Part shown: in pieces, positions 7,460 through 15,958 of the stretch
Layout of the letters: each line of letters starts with the position of its first letter
Numbering within the stretch: the stretch's first letter is position 1
Assembly: GCA_022447525.1 (NCBI GenBank)
Contig: JAKVBA010000041.1
Location: 1-39,826, forward strand
Length of the DNA stretch: 39,826 bases
Direction of reading: 5' to 3'
Source: Gammaproteobacteria bacterium
GTDB taxonomy: Bacteria > Pseudomonadota > Gammaproteobacteria > Arenicellales > Arenicellaceae
Notes under the pieces: generated by a model
Told to the model about the DNA's origin: nothing
The model's input: only the letters and a program-made list of their open reading frames with translations
Database searches by the model: none
Program-made: the position numbers and the translations under genes

Positions 7460-9136
7460 TTGAATAAAAAGGTATCAACAATTCGAAAACAAGTAGACTC
7501 GCAGCTGTTAGCAACGGCCAGCTTGGAGAATTTATACCGCATCTTTACGGTACCAGAAGCCCCCAACACCACGCTTGGTGCCATTGATAAGGAAATTTCG
7601 CTTAATTTGATGGGATTTTTAACCGATCGAATAGTTGCAAGAGAAAAGTCCTTGCCAGCTATTGAGCAAGACTTTCAGGTCTCAAAGGTACCCGAAGTTC
7701 CTCAGTTCGTCTCCGACTACACCGATTTTGTGATGCAAAAATTAGTTGCACACTCGGTTCATACTGCAGCGCCTGGCTTTATTGGGCATATGGCCACACC
7801 ACTTCCATACTTCATGCTGCCCTTATCACGGATTATGGTTGCTCTGAACCAAAACTTGGTGAAAATTGAGACTTCGAAAGCGTTTACGCCGTTGGAACGA
7901 CAAGTGCTAGGTATGCTCCATCATCTGATTTTCCAACAAAGCGATGAATTCTACGAGGAAAATTTACATAATTCCAAAAAAGCTCTTGGCACTTTCTGTT
8001 CGGGTGGGACCATTGCAAATATCACGGCCTTATGGGTTGCTAGAAATCAAATGTTCAAAGCTCAGCCTGGATTCGATGGCTTAGCAAAAGCGGGTTTACC
8101 TGCAGCATTGATTCATTACGGTTATAAAAAAGCAGTTATTTTAGTCTCGGAGAGAGGCCACTATTCACTTGGAAAAGCCGCTGATGTTCTGGGAATTGGT
8201 CGGAATAATGTGGTCTCTATAGATACAGATTCGAAATTTAAAATCGATTTGAAGGCACTCAGACAAAAATGTGAACAATTAAAGTCAGAGGGTGCCGCAA
8301 TTATTGCGATGATTGGTATCGCCGGTGCTACTGAAACCGGCCATGTTGATCCCTTGGAAGAAATGGCTCAAATTGCTGAAGAATTTGGTGCTCATTTTCA
8401 TGTCGATGCTGCATGGGGTGGGCCAACTCTGCTTTCAAATACTCATAAGCATATATTAAAAGGCATAGAGCGCGCCGATTCCGTAACCATTGATGCCCAT
8501 AAGCAGCTCTATGTGCCTCAAGGAGCGGGGATGGTTGTGTTTAAAGAAGCAAGCTTACTTGGAGCGGTTGAGCATCATGCCGAATACATTCTTCGTGCGG
8601 GTTCCAAAGATCTAGGACAATATTCATTGGAGGGAAGCCGGCCAGGAATGGCCATGTTAGTCCACGCTGCTTTTCACATCATTGGAAGGCATGGCTATCA
8701 AATACTCATTGATCAAAATATCGAAAAGGCAAGGGTCTTCGCAGACTTGATAAAGCAACACCCTGAATTTGAACTTATTACTGAACCAGAACTGAGCATT
8801 TTAAATTATCGTTATGTTCCTTCTCATATTCAGATGGCACTAAAAAAGGCGAATCCAAAATTGCAGTCTGATGTGAATGCATTGCTGGACAAAGTAACAA
8901 AGCGTATGCAAAAGCAACAGCGTGCTGCCGGTAAAACGTTTGTTTCAAGAACTCGTTTTTCGGTATTTAAATATAACAAAGAGCCTATTTCGGTGTTCAG
9001 AGTGGTTCTGGCTAATCCGATGACAACAGTAGAGACTCTTCGAGCAATTCTTGTTGAGCAGTCAAATTTGGCAAAACGAGATGGAACTCAAAAGATCCTT
9101 AACGAAATTCGAGAATTATTAGAGTTGGTTCCGTAA
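7460..9136 (+). CDS. panP: PLP-dependent aspartate 1-decarboxylase (PanP type)
   Basis: This 558-residue group II PLP decarboxylase matches the PanP family of Vibrio and Shewanella along its length. Family-typical blocks include RIFTVPEAP near the N-terminus, AHSVHTAAPGFIGHM, NLVKIETSKAFTPLERQ and FCSGGTIANITALW. The PLP-binding Lys is in TIDAHKQLYVPQG. PanP makes beta-alanine from aspartate for pantothenate and coenzyme A, replacing the pyruvoyl enzyme PanD. The start is a TTG with AGG eight bases upstream; the next in-frame Met is about 50 residues inside the conserved region, so TTG is the likely start. Its 3' end overlaps the convergent regulator gene by 18 bp. A glutamate decarboxylase activity is the main alternative. 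Confidence 0.92.
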   Translation: MNKKVSTIRKQVDSQLLATASLENLYRIFTVPEAPNTTLGAIDKEISLNLMGFLTDRIVAREKSLPAIEQDFQVSKVPEVPQFVSDYTDFVMQKLVAHSVHTAAPGFIGHMATPLPYFMLPLSRIMVALNQNLVKIETSKAFTPLERQVLGMLHHLIFQQSDEFYEENLHNSKKALGTFCSGGTIANITALWVARNQMFKAQPGFDGLAKAGLPAALIHYGYKKAVILVSERGHYSLGKAADVLGIGRNNVVSIDTDSKFKIDLKALRQKCEQLKSEGAAIIAMIGIAGATETGHVDPLEEMAQIAEEFGAHFHVDAAWGGPTLLSNTHKHILKGIERADSVTIDAHKQLYVPQGAGMVVFKEASLLGAVEHHAEYILRAGSKDLGQYSLEGSRPGMAMLVHAAFHIIGRHGYQILIDQNIEKARVFADLIKQHPEFELITEPELSILNYRYVPSHIQMALKKANPKLQSDVNALLDKVTKRMQKQQRAAGKTFVSRTRFSVFKYNKEPISVFRVVLANPMTTVETLRAILVEQSNLAKRDGTQKILNEIRELLELVP

Positions 9137-9595
9137 TGGCAGTTGAGTTACGTTCTTAATTTCGGTAACTGCCATATGAGAGTGTATTTCGCCAATATTT
9201 GGAACTTCAACTAAGAGTTGATTTCGAACGAAAATCTCATAGTGGCGTATGTCTTTAACAACCACTTTAAGCATGTAGTCCCAAGCGCCAGTCATCGTAT
9301 AACATTCTACTACTTCGTCGAGTTTTGCAACGGCCTCCTCAAACCTCTCCATATTGTTCCGTCCCGCTTGACTTAAATTGATTGTTGTAAAAGCCACCAG
9401 GTCCATACCTATCGCTTCTCTATTTAGCAGTGAAACGGTTTTTTTGATTAAGCCAGCCTCATGTAGTCTATTGATTCGACGCCAGCAGGGCGACTGACTG
9501 ATATTGAGTTTTTCGGCAATTTCTCCACTACTTCTGGAAGCGTCTTCTTGTAAAAGTTCGAGTATTTTTATGTCTTGTTGATCAAGTTCTAGCAT
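9119..9595 (-). CDS. Lrp/AsnC-family transcriptional regulator
   Basis: This 158-residue protein has normal Lrp/AsnC architecture. An N-terminal winged helix-turn-helix (about residues 3-60, with ISQSPCWRRINRLHEAGLIK as recognition helix and wing) is followed by a RAM effector-binding domain (about residues 65-145) with the GAWDYMLKV core. Such proteins form octamers and respond to amino acids. It is divergent from the unknown gene at 9804 and leucine dehydrogenase, the arrangement seen for BkdR-type regulators of branched-chain amino-acid catabolism, so those genes are the likely targets. The 3' end overlaps panP by 18 bp, which could allow antisense interference between the two transcripts. 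Confidence 0.92.
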   Translation of the reverse strand: MLELDQQDIKILELLQEDASRSSGEIAEKLNISQSPCWRRINRLHEAGLIKKTVSLLNREAIGMDLVAFTTINLSQAGRNNMERFEEAVAKLDEVVECYTMTGAWDYMLKVVVKDIRHYEIFVRNQLLVEVPNIGEIHSHMAVTEIKNVTQLPLRNQL

Positions 9596-9630
9596 AGATT
9601 TGCCATATTTTTATTAATGTCGGATAGATT

Positions 9631-9666
9631 ATGCATTGTTAGGCGTAATTTTTAAATTGAATGCAT
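9631..9666. promoter_or_regulatory. Candidate Lrp-type operator: two ATGCAT sites 30 bp apart
   Basis: The 208-bp AT-rich gap between the Lrp-type regulator and the divergent gene at 9804 contains the palindrome ATGCAT at 9631-9636 and again at 9661-9666. The spacing is exactly 30 bp, about three helical turns, which would place both on the same face of the DNA as expected for an oligomeric Lrp-family protein. ATGCAT is short, so chance occurrence is possible. Confidence 0.3.
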
Positions 9667-9803
9667 AAATTTATCTCGATGCTTAAATTATACTTTTGTG
9701 CAGTAAGTGGGAGATTTGTCGCAATCTCAATTACGCATTTGCCAAATAACTTAAAACGCCAACTTAATAAGGCGTAAAACACCAAATGTGAGGATATATG
9801 GCC

Positions 9804-10211
9804 ATGCCTTCATTAAGTGCCGAGAAAAGAAAATTCGATGAAGCTGAAAATGCAAGTCACCTTTGTTGTATTTCTTTGAATAACCAATCCCCTCTCAGTC
9901 AAACGCAACTTTTGATAAAAGACCTCGGTGCTTTTGAAAAAACACCTATTTTAAAACATCAATGTGATCAAGATCGTGGGTTAAATGCGGCTGAATTGGT
10001 TATTGTCGATGATGGTTTATGGTTGAGCGATGCTGGTCTAACAAATAGGAATGGCAAGCCGAATCCTACTGTCGTTGTGGCGTATCCAGATCTGGTAATT
10101 CAAAGAGCAATCGATACAAATTGTGAATTGACAGCGTTTTCCTTGAGATTCCGCAACAAGGTCGAGGTCCTAGGTAAGGCAGGCATACAGACAATTTACG
10201 CAATCAGTTAA
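9804..10211 (+). CDS. Hypothetical protein of unknown family
   Basis: I do not recognise a family. The product has about 135 residues, no signal peptide and no membrane segment. It has a vicinal CysCys pair (HLCCIS) and a middle segment AELVIVDDGLWLSDAGL that looks like a beta-alpha unit. It ends in alternating hydrophobic residues (VLGKAGIQTIYAIS), so a small globular cytoplasmic protein is likely. There are two ATGs, at 9798 and 9804; the second is preferred because AGGA at 9791-9794 is then nine bases away rather than three. It lies between an Lrp-type regulator (divergent) and leucine dehydrogenase (101 bp downstream), so it may be co-expressed with branched-chain amino-acid catabolism. 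Confidence 0.7.
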   Translation: MPSLSAEKRKFDEAENASHLCCISLNNQSPLSQTQLLIKDLGAFEKTPILKHQCDQDRGLNAAELVIVDDGLWLSDAGLTNRNGKPNPTVVVAYPDLVIQRAIDTNCELTAFSLRFRNKVEVLGKAGIQTIYAIS

Positions 10212-10312
10212 TGTTGAAAAATAGAGTGCTGCTGTTTAAGACTGGCACAAGCAATATTCACTCTATCAACGTTGAAATGGCTTAGTAGCTCATATTGAGC
10301 GGGAAAAATGTA

Positions 10313-11392
10313 ATGAAAATAATTGACTATACCAGTGTTGCTGCAAAGACAGATTCTTTCGATGCTCATGAAAGAGTGTCGTTAGTGCAGGATGAAGATT
10401 CGGGATTACAGGCATTGATCGCGATTCACAATACTAATCTTGGACCTGCTGTTGGCGGCTGCAGGATGTTCCCATATGAGAATATTGAGGCTGCGCTGAA
10501 AGACGTACTACGTTTGAGCCGTGGTATGACTTATAAATCGGCTGTAGCAAATTTACCTATGGGCGGCGGTAAGGCCGTAATCATCGGCGATCCTGCGGCT
10601 GACAAGTCTGAAGCACTTTTACAAAAGATGGGCGAGTTCATTGACTTCCATCAAGGCAGCTATGTTACTGCTGAAGACTCTGGTATGTGCGTTGATGATT
10701 TGAAAACAATGGCAACCAAAACCGAGCACGTGCTTGGAATTGCTCCCGAACAAAGGTACGGGGGTGACCCATCTCCGCTGACGGCGATGGGTATATTTAG
10801 TGGTATTGAGGCCGCTGTAAAGCATAAATTGGGTAGAAGTACATTACATGGTATTGATGTCGCCATTCAAGGTGCAGGAGCAGTGGGAAGGTCGTTAACA
10901 AAAGAGCTCCTAGGGGCTGGAGCTAGGGTAATAGTCTGCGACATAAATCAAGATAATATTGATAAGGCTTGTGAGCTTGGGGCTTCAGTCACAAGTGTAG
11001 ATGAGATTTTCTCATTACCCGTTGATGTGTTCTGCCCGTGTGCGATGGGAGGAATACTCAATGCCCAAACGATTCCCAGCATAGTTGCCCCCATAATTGC
11101 AGGTGGAGCAAATAATCAACTATCTCAGCCTGCTGACGCTCTATCTCTTCATCAGCGCGGTACTTTGTATGTGCCTGATTTCGTTATAAATGCTGGGGGA
11201 ATAATCGAAATTTGTCGCCAATTAAAAGGCGGGGATGAGTCTCGATGGCACGCTAAGATCGTCGGAATTGGAGCGACTCTCGCAGAGGTCTTTGCTCAAA
11301 GTGATCAACAAGATCTACCTACATCAGTCATCGCTGAGAAACTGGCTGAGTCGTCATTCAAGCAAGACAGCATGAATACATCGGCGGCGTAA
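10313..11392 (+). CDS. Leucine (Glu/Leu/Phe/Val family) dehydrogenase
   Basis: The 359-residue product has the N-terminal substrate domain of leucine dehydrogenases: LGPAVGGCRMFPY, the catalytic Lys in PMGGGKAVIIGDP and VTAEDSGMCVDD. The C-terminal NAD domain has GAGAVGRSL, ending in the conserved NAGGIIE segment. It oxidatively deaminates leucine, valine or isoleucine to 2-oxo acids with NAD+. A TTG at 10295 is also in frame, but the ATG at 10313 has GGGA eight bases upstream and fits family N-termini. Valine or phenylalanine dehydrogenase activity cannot be excluded. The divergent Lrp/AsnC gene is a likely regulator. Confidence 0.9.
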   Translation: MKIIDYTSVAAKTDSFDAHERVSLVQDEDSGLQALIAIHNTNLGPAVGGCRMFPYENIEAALKDVLRLSRGMTYKSAVANLPMGGGKAVIIGDPAADKSEALLQKMGEFIDFHQGSYVTAEDSGMCVDDLKTMATKTEHVLGIAPEQRYGGDPSPLTAMGIFSGIEAAVKHKLGRSTLHGIDVAIQGAGAVGRSLTKELLGAGARVIVCDINQDNIDKACELGASVTSVDEIFSLPVDVFCPCAMGGILNAQTIPSIVAPIIAGGANNQLSQPADALSLHQRGTLYVPDFVINAGGIIEICRQLKGGDESRWHAKIVGIGATLAEVFAQSDQQDLPTSVIAEKLAESSFKQDSMNTSAA

Positions 11393-11494
11393 ATTCAGAC
11401 CAAGATCCAGCGAATGAATACTTTACACACCGTGCTTGCGCCGTAACTGTGCCGGCACTATGATCCTTACAGTTTTAACCAAAAGATAACAACT

Positions 11495-13411
11495 ATGCAC
11501 AATAAAATAATTACTCTCATAATGGGAGCAACAATCACATTTTTGATTGCTGGATACGGTGCTAAGGCTGAGTCAAAAGAAGTCAAAGATGCAAATAAGA
11601 CAGAAGTTGTAGCGCCGATGACAGATATCTTGGCTGCTGCGCAAACGGTCGAGACGACTAAGTTAAATAAATGGTTTGAGGCGAAGTATGAAGAAGAAGT
11701 CATGATGAGCCCCATTCAACTTACCTTCTTGGGAAGAAAAGAACGTCTTGGCGAGCTTGATCAGATGGGTGAAGAAGCCACTCTTGCAAAAATAGAGTGG
11801 AAGAAAAAAACCGTTGAGGAAATGAAATCGAAGTTCGATTACAATAAACTCGACGAAAATGGCAAGCTTTCCTATGACCTCTGGATTTATCAACTAGAGG
11901 GTCTTGAACGCTCTAAAAAGTTTTTGCGTCATGATTACATCTTCGAGCAAATGAATGGCGTTCATTCGTTCCTACCGACTTTAATGATGCAATTTCATAA
12001 GGTTGAAGACGACTCTGATATGGTCGCTTATGTCTCTCGCTTAAAAGAGATAGAGCGCGCAATGGGGCAATTAATCGAGCAAGCAAAATTGAATGCAGAG
12101 GCTGGCGTAAGACCGCCTCGATTTGCTTATGAGATAGTTATCAAGGAAGCTAAAGATATCGTTTCTGGTCAGCCTTTTGACGAATCTGATAAAGACTCCA
12201 CACTTTTAGCCGACGCAAAAACAAAAATAGCAGCACTGGCCAAGTCTGGCAAAATTGAACAAGCCCGAGCAGACGAATTAGCTTCGCAAAGCAAGTCCGC
12301 TTTGAAGGAAAGCTTCGGTCCTAGTTACCAAGCTCTGATATCTTATCTCGAAAATGACATCAAAAACGCAACGGAACAACCTCAAGGTGTGCATGGCTTA
12401 CCAAACGGGTTGAATTTGTATGCGATGTTACTCAAGAGTAATACCACCACGGATATGACAGCAGAAGAGGTGCATCAACTTGGTCTCGCTGAGGTTAGTC
12501 GACTGCGCGGTCTGATGGAAGAAGTAAAAGCAAAGGATGGCTTTGAAGGCTCACTGCAAGAGTACTTTGCTTTTATTCGAGATGATAAGTCTAATAGAAA
12601 ATACTACTTTCCCAATACTGATGAAGGCAGGCAAGGGTACATTGACGAAGCAACAGCTGCAATCGACAATATCAAAGCCGTGTTACCTGAGTATTTTGGC
12701 TTGCTACCCAAAGCCGATCTAGAAGTAAAGCGAGTAGAATCTTTCCGTGAGCAAGACGGTGCACCTCAACACTACTATCCTGGCACTCCTGACGGTTCAA
12801 GGCCTGGAATTTACTATGCACATCTCTCCGATATGGGGGCTATGCCGAAAAATGAGCTTGAAGTAATTGCTTATCATGAGGGTTTACCAGGCCACCATAT
12901 GCAAATTTCAATCGCTCAGGAGTTAAAAGGTATACCCACGTTCAGAACTCAGGCTAGGTTTACGGCCTATGTTGAGGGCTGGGCATTATATAGCGAAGCT
13001 TTATCAAAAGAGATGCCAGGTACATTTAAAACGATAAATTCAGAGTTTGGTCGTTTGGGAAGTGAAATCTGGCGGGCAATTCGTTTGGTTGTTGATACTG
13101 GGTTGCATCACAAAGGGTGGTCTATGCAACAAGCTGTGGATTATTTTTCGGATAACTCACCTGCACCATTGGAAACCATAGAAGCAGAGATCCGCCGCTA
13201 TCTTGTAATTCCAGGTCAAGCTACTTCCTATAAAGTTGGTATGATCGATATACAACGTTTGCGTAAATACTCAGAGGACAAGCTAGGTACTAACTTTGAT
13301 ATTCGCGAATTTCACGATGTCGTCTTAGGTGGTGGCGCTCTGCCTCTGAGTCTCTTGGATAGAAAAGTTAAAGATTGGGTCAAAGAGAAATCTGCATCGG
13401 TAGCAGGTTAA
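11495..13411 (+). CDS. Secreted DUF885-family zinc metallopeptidase-like protein
   Basis: This 638-residue protein begins with a signal peptide (about 24 residues, hydrophobic core TLIMGATITFLIAGYG, likely cleavage after AKA) and no lipobox. The DUF885 domain fills the rest. Its zinc-site motif HEGLPGHHMQ is near residue 465, preceded by YHPG-like QHYYPGTPDGSRPG and followed by the second-ligand region EGWALYSE. These proteins are predicted gluzincin-type peptidases of the periplasm or cell surface, with poorly known substrates. The gene stands alone and is followed by a clear terminator. Confidence 0.88.
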   Translation: MHNKIITLIMGATITFLIAGYGAKAESKEVKDANKTEVVAPMTDILAAAQTVETTKLNKWFEAKYEEEVMMSPIQLTFLGRKERLGELDQMGEEATLAKIEWKKKTVEEMKSKFDYNKLDENGKLSYDLWIYQLEGLERSKKFLRHDYIFEQMNGVHSFLPTLMMQFHKVEDDSDMVAYVSRLKEIERAMGQLIEQAKLNAEAGVRPPRFAYEIVIKEAKDIVSGQPFDESDKDSTLLADAKTKIAALAKSGKIEQARADELASQSKSALKESFGPSYQALISYLENDIKNATEQPQGVHGLPNGLNLYAMLLKSNTTTDMTAEEVHQLGLAEVSRLRGLMEEVKAKDGFEGSLQEYFAFIRDDKSNRKYYFPNTDEGRQGYIDEATAAIDNIKAVLPEYFGLLPKADLEVKRVESFREQDGAPQHYYPGTPDGSRPGIYYAHLSDMGAMPKNELEVIAYHEGLPGHHMQISIAQELKGIPTFRTQARFTAYVEGWALYSEALSKEMPGTFKTINSEFGRLGSEIWRAIRLVVDTGLHHKGWSMQQAVDYFSDNSPAPLETIEAEIRRYLVIPGQATSYKVGMIDIQRLRKYSEDKLGTNFDIREFHDVVLGGGALPLSLLDRKVKDWVKEKSASVAG

Positions 13412-13434
13412 TTTCCTTAGCTATTTTGAAATAT

Positions 13435-13466
13435 AAGCCGATGTAGTAAACTGCATCGGCTTTTTT
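13435..13466 (+). terminator. Rho-independent terminator after the DUF885 gene
   Basis: A 12-bp stem (13435-13446 with 13451-13462, one G-T pair) closes a TAAA tetraloop and runs into a T tract to 13466. It begins 24 bp after the metallopeptidase stop codon and would end its transcript before the next gene. Confidence 0.88.
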
Positions 13467-13488
13467 GGCTGAACCGCGTTTACCTTGC

Positions 13489-13905
13489 ATGATAAATCTT
13501 AAGTGGCGATCTGCTGATCAAACTATTGGTGAAAGATATATGCTGCGCTGGCATTTGATTCGAAAGCCTGGGATAAGAAATTTGTATTTGCATAAATACT
13601 TAGGGAGCGACGACGACAGAGCCTTGCATGATCACCCGTGGCCTTCGTTGAGTATTCTGTTATGGGGTAAACTCTATGAGGTCACAGACCATGGTGTTAA
13701 ACGTATCTGGCCTTTAATCCCAAAATATCGCTCGGCTGAGTACAGTCATCGATTAATCTTGAGAAGTAAAAGTGCTCGAACTTTGTTTTATACTGGTAAA
13801 AAAACGCGAGAGTGGGGATTTCATTGTCCCAGAGGATGGGTGCACTGGACCAAATTCACTGATGCTGAGGGCAATCAAACCGGTGCGGGGTGTGGCGAAG
13901 AGTAA
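13489..13905 (+). CDS. Small cupin-like protein with RALHDHPW motif (phage/bacterial hypothetical family)
   Basis: The product has 138 residues from the ATG at 13489. The central segment YLHKYLGSDDDRALHDHPW followed by SLSILLWG and later TREWGFHC / RGWVHW has the spacing of a cupin metal site (HxH plus a late His). Similar proteins with a DDDRALHDHPW block occur as hypothetical proteins in tailed phages and bacteria; no activity is known to me. An in-frame TTG at 13465 is excluded because it lies in the terminator tail. Another ATG at 13540 has a good GGTGA site and would give a 121-residue protein starting MLRWHLIRK. No phage genes surround it. Confidence 0.7.
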   Translation: MINLKWRSADQTIGERYMLRWHLIRKPGIRNLYLHKYLGSDDDRALHDHPWPSLSILLWGKLYEVTDHGVKRIWPLIPKYRSAEYSHRLILRSKSARTLFYTGKKTREWGFHCPRGWVHWTKFTDAEGNQTGAGCGEE

Positions 13906-13916
13906 AATCCACTAGT

Positions 13917-15086
13917 TCAAATTTCCCCAATAAAACTCAGACCCACACAGGTTAGTATAATTATAATCGCCGGTGTTTTTAAGACTCTCAGTGCGAATAC
14001 GCCGAGAGCGACGGTAGCGATAGCTGGAACACTATCCAGTGTATTTATCGCTAGTGGGTTAATGAAAGAAGCAGCCAGTAAGCCCACAACATAAGAATTA
14101 ATCGCCCATGAAGCTCCGGCAAAAGTTGGTAGGTTTAATAGCTGTTCCCAACTGTTCTTCAGCGTTAACACCAATAGGAAGCCCGGTAGAAAAATTGCCA
14201 GAGTAGCCAGTATCGCGCCAAGTAAAGGATTATCAAGAGTTAGTGCACCAAAAAAAGTTGCTAAAGTAAACATTGGACCGGGTACTGCTTGAGCCGCACC
14301 ATACCCGATCAAGAAGTCTTCTGTATTTATAAAATCGTTTAATCCATGTTGAAGCATGGGTAGCACAACATGACCACCTCCAAACACTAAGCTCCCTGCT
14401 CGATAGAAAGTTTCGAATAATAAGAATTCAGGCGATATCTGTCGGAACAAGATAGACCCTATCAACAAGCTAATAAAAAGGCTAAGAGGTATAATAGCGA
14501 TAAGGCCTTTAGCGTTGATGAGCTGCTGGGGATCAGCTGTTTTGGATCTGAAGGGCACGTTCTTGTAAACACCCGCCCCGTAAATAGCAGTTGTTATTAA
14601 TAATGAAATCTGGAAAAGAGCGCTGGGATAAACAGCTAACAAAACACACGCTAGAAACGCTATACCGCGGCTTTGCCAATCTTGGCAAAAACTTTTAAAC
14701 ATCGATATTAGAGCATCGGTCACCATTACTGCAGCCACTAGCTTTAGTGATGAAACAGCAGGCCAGATTAATACGCTTGAGCTTGCTTCGCTGTAATACC
14801 AAGCAAAGCAATACATTAGAATGAACGAGGGCATAGTAAAGCCGAGAAATGCGCTGATACCCCCGACGATCCCAGCGCGATGTAAGCCGATGCAAAAGCC
14901 TACTTGACTTGAACTCGGCCCAGGCAAAATTTGACTTAGTGAGACAAATTGCGAATATTGAATATCAGATAACCACATGAGCCTGGTTACAAACTGTCGA
15001 TGAAAGTAACCTAAGTGAGCTGCTGGCCCACCAAAACTCACGCACCCGAGAATAAAAAAGCGAAAAAACAATTTAATCCATGTCAT
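13917..15086 (-). CDS. chrA: Chromate-transporter family protein (ChrA, CHR superfamily)
   Basis: This 389-residue, two-domain CHR protein has about ten to twelve hydrophobic helices. The first half carries SFGGPAAHLGYFH and LPGPSSSQVG; the second repeats the pattern as LVFGGGHVVLPML and AVPGPMFTLATFFG. Long bidomain CHR proteins include Pseudomonas ChrA, an inner-membrane chromate effluxer; others may carry sulfate or have unknown substrates. No chrB regulator is present next to it, so chromate resistance is plausible but not shown. It is divergent from the Popeye-like gene with a 143-bp gap. Confidence 0.9.
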   Translation of the reverse strand: MTWIKLFFRFFILGCVSFGGPAAHLGYFHRQFVTRLMWLSDIQYSQFVSLSQILPGPSSSQVGFCIGLHRAGIVGGISAFLGFTMPSFILMYCFAWYYSEASSSVLIWPAVSSLKLVAAVMVTDALISMFKSFCQDWQSRGIAFLACVLLAVYPSALFQISLLITTAIYGAGVYKNVPFRSKTADPQQLINAKGLIAIIPLSLFISLLIGSILFRQISPEFLLFETFYRAGSLVFGGGHVVLPMLQHGLNDFINTEDFLIGYGAAQAVPGPMFTLATFFGALTLDNPLLGAILATLAIFLPGFLLVLTLKNSWEQLLNLPTFAGASWAINSYVVGLLAASFINPLAINTLDSVPAIATVALGVFALRVLKTPAIIIILTCVGLSFIGEI

Positions 15087-15229
15087 AGCTTTAAAAACAT
15101 CTCATATGCCTTTGATTTAGCTTTAAACATCACCCATTCAGGTGATTATAGGGCACGGTACTTGCCAATTGTTTTCTTCTCTGGCAGATTGGGGATGTTG
15201 ACTTATAAACAAACACAAAGACATCCGCC

Positions 15230-15886
15230 ATGAACTCGCTTTCTACCTTAGCTTTTGTACTGCTGAACTTTGGATGTTTAGTCGTATTAGCTGGTTTTTG
15301 TTTCCGAACTGAATTGATCATGCGCTTATTATTAGCGTTGGGCTCATTGATATTTTTACTCGGGTATTTAGATGCCAGTACCGAGCTAGACTTGATTGGC
15401 ACTTCCTGGGCGGCTTTGTTTACCCTCGTGAATCTAGCTTTCTTTGTAAAACTCTCTTTTGCTAAGTCTACCTTTAAGTTCCTACCTAGGGAAAAATATT
15501 TACACAATGTGTTTAAAGGCATGGAAGCTGATGACTTTAAAAAATTACTGGCCATCACCACATGGCATGAAGCTCCAGATCATATCAAGCTAACTGTTGA
15601 AAATGAGGTTTGCCCGGACTTGTTTTACATACTTACTGGCAAAGTAGAAGTCAGCAAGGATGAGAGTATGTTCACATTGAATCCCAATACATTTATCGGT
15701 GAGGTTGGGTATTTTTTACGCTCCGGTGCAAGTGCTACCACTATAGTTGAAAAGGGTGCGATGTACGTTTCTTGGAACACTCGTGAGTTGCGTGAATTAG
15801 AGGAAAACACACCTGGTGTTAGAGCAACTATCTACGGCATGCTAAATAAAGATATGGCTATGAAGGTCGCCGCAAGTTTGAGATAG
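15230..15886 (+). CDS. Popeye-like membrane protein with cyclic-nucleotide-binding-type domain
   Basis: This 218-residue protein has three predicted membrane helices (about residues 5-22, 28-46 and 55-76) followed by a soluble domain of about 135 residues with the jelly-roll pattern of Crp/Popeye domains: FKGMEADDFKKLLAI, LFYILTGKVEVS, and NTFIGEVGYFL where the phosphate-binding cassette would be. Animal POPDC proteins have the same three-helix plus cAMP-binding layout. The canonical RTA Arg of Crp phosphate cassettes is not obvious (GASATTIVE), so ligand binding is uncertain. There is no HTH domain, so it is not a transcription factor. It converges on the epimerase-like gene with a 72-bp gap. 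Confidence 0.75.
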   Translation: MNSLSTLAFVLLNFGCLVVLAGFCFRTELIMRLLLALGSLIFLLGYLDASTELDLIGTSWAALFTLVNLAFFVKLSFAKSTFKFLPREKYLHNVFKGMEADDFKKLLAITTWHEAPDHIKLTVENEVCPDLFYILTGKVEVSKDESMFTLNPNTFIGEVGYFLRSGASATTIVEKGAMYVSWNTRELRELEENTPGVRATIYGMLNKDMAMKVAASLR

Positions 15887-15958
15887 TGATTAGTAAGCTG
15901 ACGAGGATGCTGGTTACAGTTGTAATCTCTAGTTGAATTCGGGTAAGAGTAGGCGCAA

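Noticed and set aside
10619-10866. Minus-strand frames inside the leucine dehydrogenase gene
   Set aside because: Shadows of a well-conserved gene on the other strand, with no independent ribosome site or protein features.
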